This document shows, in pieces, positions 6,480 through 7,745 of a stretch of 7,745 bases of DNA (positions are counted from its first letter, which is position 1; every line of letters starts with the position of its first letter). The stretch is taken from positions 1 to 7,745 of the forward strand of contig JADGEG010000093.1 in the NCBI GenBank assembly GCA_016744485.1, read 5' to 3'. This stretch comes from Arcobacter sp. (GTDB taxonomy: Bacteria > Campylobacterota > Campylobacteria > Campylobacterales > Arcobacteraceae). The notes below the pieces were generated by a model that did no database searches, was not told the origin of the DNA, and was given only the letters and a program-made list of their open reading frames with translations. Made by a program: the position numbers and the translations under genes.

Positions 6480-7436
6480 TTATTGTCTTAATTTAATATT
6501 TAATTTTTTATTTAAAGTATTTACAACTTTATCTAATGAAGAAGAAATTTCTTCTTCATTTAGAGTTTTATTATCATTTTGTAAGATAAATCTAATAGTT
6601 AAACTTGCTTTATCTCCTAGTTGTTCATCAGTATAAATATCTATTAAATTAAATTGTTTAATATTTGCATCTTTTGAAGCATTAATCACAGATTTAACTT
6701 TAGAATATTCCATATCTTTTAAAACAACAAGACTTAAATCTTTGCTTGAACTTTGAAATTTTGAATATGCTTTAGCTATTGTTAAATTATGTTGTATTTT
6801 ATTAAAATCAATTTCTGCAATAAAAGTGTCAGGTAAATCAAAATCATCACAAACACTAGGATGAAGCTTAGATATAAATCCAATATTAATTCCTTTTCTA
6901 ATAATATTAGCACATTGATAAGGGTGAATAAAGTTATTAGTTATTTTGTGCATAGTTTCTAGTTCAAAAGAACCAACAGAGTTTAGTATTTTTTTTGAAA
7001 ATTCAAAAAAGTCTATATTTTGAGGTTTTGCTTTATTAGAAATTGATTTTTCTTCTTTTTCTCCAGAAAAAACAAAAGATATTTTTTTACTTTCTTGTCT
7101 ATTTTCATCAAAAACTGTACCTATTTCAAATAAACCAACAGATTTAAATCCAAATTTAAAATTAGAAGAAACAGCTTCTACTAAATTTAATAAAATAGTG
7201 CTTCTATATGTATTTAATTCATTAACAATAGGATTTAATATATCTAATTCATCATTTACACATGTAAAATTATATTTTTGTAAATTTTTTTTATTTGTAA
7301 ATATATAAGTTATTGTTTCAAAAAATGAATTTTGAACTGCTTTTTGTCTTAGTATATTTTTTTTAAATAAATCTAATGTTGTCTGATTAATTTGTTTTAC
7401 TTCTGATATTTGTAATCTTCTCGTGATGTGTCTTAC
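6480..7436 (-). CDS. pheT: Phenylalanyl-tRNA synthetase beta subunit, C-terminal ~40% (5' end lost at a junction)
   Basis: PheT forms an alpha2-beta2 enzyme with PheS that charges tRNA-Phe. The frame runs 318 codons from the stop at 6480 up to a stop at 7437-7439. An ATG at 6953 is internal: the codons before it (protein 'NSVGSFELET') continue family sequence. Visible are the catalytic-like B6-B7 region ('FFETITYIFTNK', 'NPIVNELNTYRSTILLNLVEA', 'SVGLFEIGTVFDENR', 'HPYQCANI', 'IGFISKLHPSV') and the terminal anticodon-binding FDX-ACB domain (about 6480-6773; 'KAYSKF', 'KDLSLVV', 'LIDIYTDEQLGDKASLTIRF', 'TLNEEEI'). Family members have about 770-800 residues, so the first ~460 are missing. Matching sequence fades near 'LQISEVKQINQ' (about 7383-7415), and what follows is foreign. 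A broken pheT would be lethal unless another copy exists, so an assembly junction is the likely cause. Confidence 0.88.
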   Translation of the reverse strand, partial: VRHITRRLQISEVKQINQTTLDLFKKNILRQKAVQNSFFETITYIFTNKKNLQKYNFTCVNDELDILNPIVNELNTYRSTILLNLVEAVSSNFKFGFKSVGLFEIGTVFDENRQESKKISFVFSGEKEEKSISNKAKPQNIDFFEFSKKILNSVGSFELETMHKITNNFIHPYQCANIIRKGINIGFISKLHPSVCDDFDLPDTFIAEIDFNKIQHNLTIAKAYSKFQSSSKDLSLVVLKDMEYSKVKSVINASKDANIKQFNLIDIYTDEQLGDKASLTIRFILQNDNKTLNEEEISSSLDKVVNTLNKKLNIKLRQ

Positions 7437-7442
7437 TCATAA
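7416..7442. other. Junction between bacterial pheT and retrotransposon-like DNA
   Basis: Left of here the minus strand encodes PheT; right of here the plus strand resembles a eukaryotic retroelement. PheT-like residues are clear to about 7415, the frame then reads an unfamiliar 'VRHITR' and stops at 7437-7439, and retroelement-like residues begin at 7443. I see no target-site duplication, terminal inverted repeat or poly-A tract at the boundary, so a clean transposon insertion is not indicated. The exact breakpoint cannot be fixed by eye. Confidence 0.6.
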
Positions 7443-7724
7443 TTGAATACCACTTTAAGTTTATTATTGACAAACATCACTATGCACTATGACAAACACG
7501 CTCCTATCACTTCAACTTTGGTCCGTATAAATCACAATCCTTGGTACACTAAAAATTCGTAACAAAAAATGTATCTAACAAAAATGTAAGCATAGGTTTT
7601 TAACTCCGATACTCTATTTCATATGGTTGAGTTTATCTCTGCACGTAAAATTTATAGAGAATTTATAGATTCTTTAAAACTTGCTAAAGCTGATTTTTAT
7701 AAAAATGAAAACAATACATACGTT
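7443..7724 (+). mobile_element. Decayed fragment of a eukaryotic non-LTR retrotransposon ORF2 (endonuclease end to RT linker)
   Basis: One + strand frame reads 'LNTTLSLLLTN', then 'DKHAPITSTLVR' and 'NPWYTKN' (7491-7556). After three stop codons (7560, 7587, 7593) it resumes in the same frame with 'ISARKIYREFIDSLKLAKA' and 'DFYKNE' (7635-7709), stopping at 7725. In CR1/L2/RTE-like elements of animals, the end of the AP-endonuclease domain reads roughly 'NSTLSSLLDKHAPLKTKTV...PWYTEEL'. This is followed by a basic linker and a helix like 'YR.....YRKLIRKAKKDYY' before the reverse transcriptase. Order, spacing and key residues match, but the linker is degraded and no RT motif is reached. So this is a dead copy, probably from an animal host. 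The assignment rests on remembered consensus, not a search. Confidence 0.6.
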
Positions 7725-7745
7725 TAATATTACAAACTCTATAAG

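Noticed and set aside
6480..6953. Standalone 157-aa gene starting at ATG 6953
   Set aside because: It is the in-frame C-terminal end of the longer pheT fragment. Family sequence continues upstream without a break to about 7415.
7440..7745. Bacterial insertion sequence in pheT
   Set aside because: No transposase motif, inverted repeat or target duplication is visible. The protein-level resemblance is to a eukaryotic non-LTR element instead.
1..7745. CRISPR array, tRNA or rRNA genes
   Set aside because: I saw no regularly spaced direct repeats and no cloverleaf or rRNA-like sequence on either strand.

Overview
The window is AT-rich (roughly three quarters A+T). It carries six intact core-metabolism or conserved genes plus several small ones, and their style points to Campylobacterota, most likely Arcobacteraceae. 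The evidence is a futalosine-pathway menaquinone gene (mqnE), the run pheT-aroA-ispH that is typical of the group, a short BioF, very low GC, and AAGGA-type ribosome binding sites. The taxonomic call is inferred from gene content and protein style, not from a search.

Layout. Positions 3-326 (+) hold the C-terminal end of a CvfB-like S1 RNA-binding protein cut by the window edge. It converges, with a 2-nt gap, on a leftward operon at 3489-329 (-): bioF, a beta-carbonic anhydrase, a one-TM protein of unknown function, then mqnE. The first three are joined by two ATGA stop/start overlaps. Divergent from bioF is a 52-codon gene at 3616-3774 (+) for a membrane protein with an acidic tail. It converges on a two-TM unknown (3771-4265, -), the two stop codons sharing one TTAA. 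Further right is a second leftward operon, pheT (broken) - aroA - ispH, with gaps of 22 and 12 nt. It covers phenylalanyl-tRNA charging, the shikimate step leading to aromatic amino acids, and the last step of non-mevalonate isoprenoid synthesis. MqnE and IspH both feed quinone biology: MqnE makes the menaquinone head-group precursor, and IspH makes the C5 units used for its tail.

The most unusual part is the right end. Homology to PheT stops abruptly near 7416-7436, when more than half of the protein is still missing. The next ~300 bases read on the + strand as a decayed fragment of a eukaryotic non-LTR retrotransposon ORF2, from the end of the endonuclease domain into the linker before the reverse transcriptase. 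The simplest explanation is a chimeric contig joining bacterial DNA to animal-host DNA. Integration of bacterial DNA into a host genome is a less likely alternative. I found no new defence or mobile system. Apart from this junction, the novelty lies in small unannotated genes and an unusual cofactor operon.
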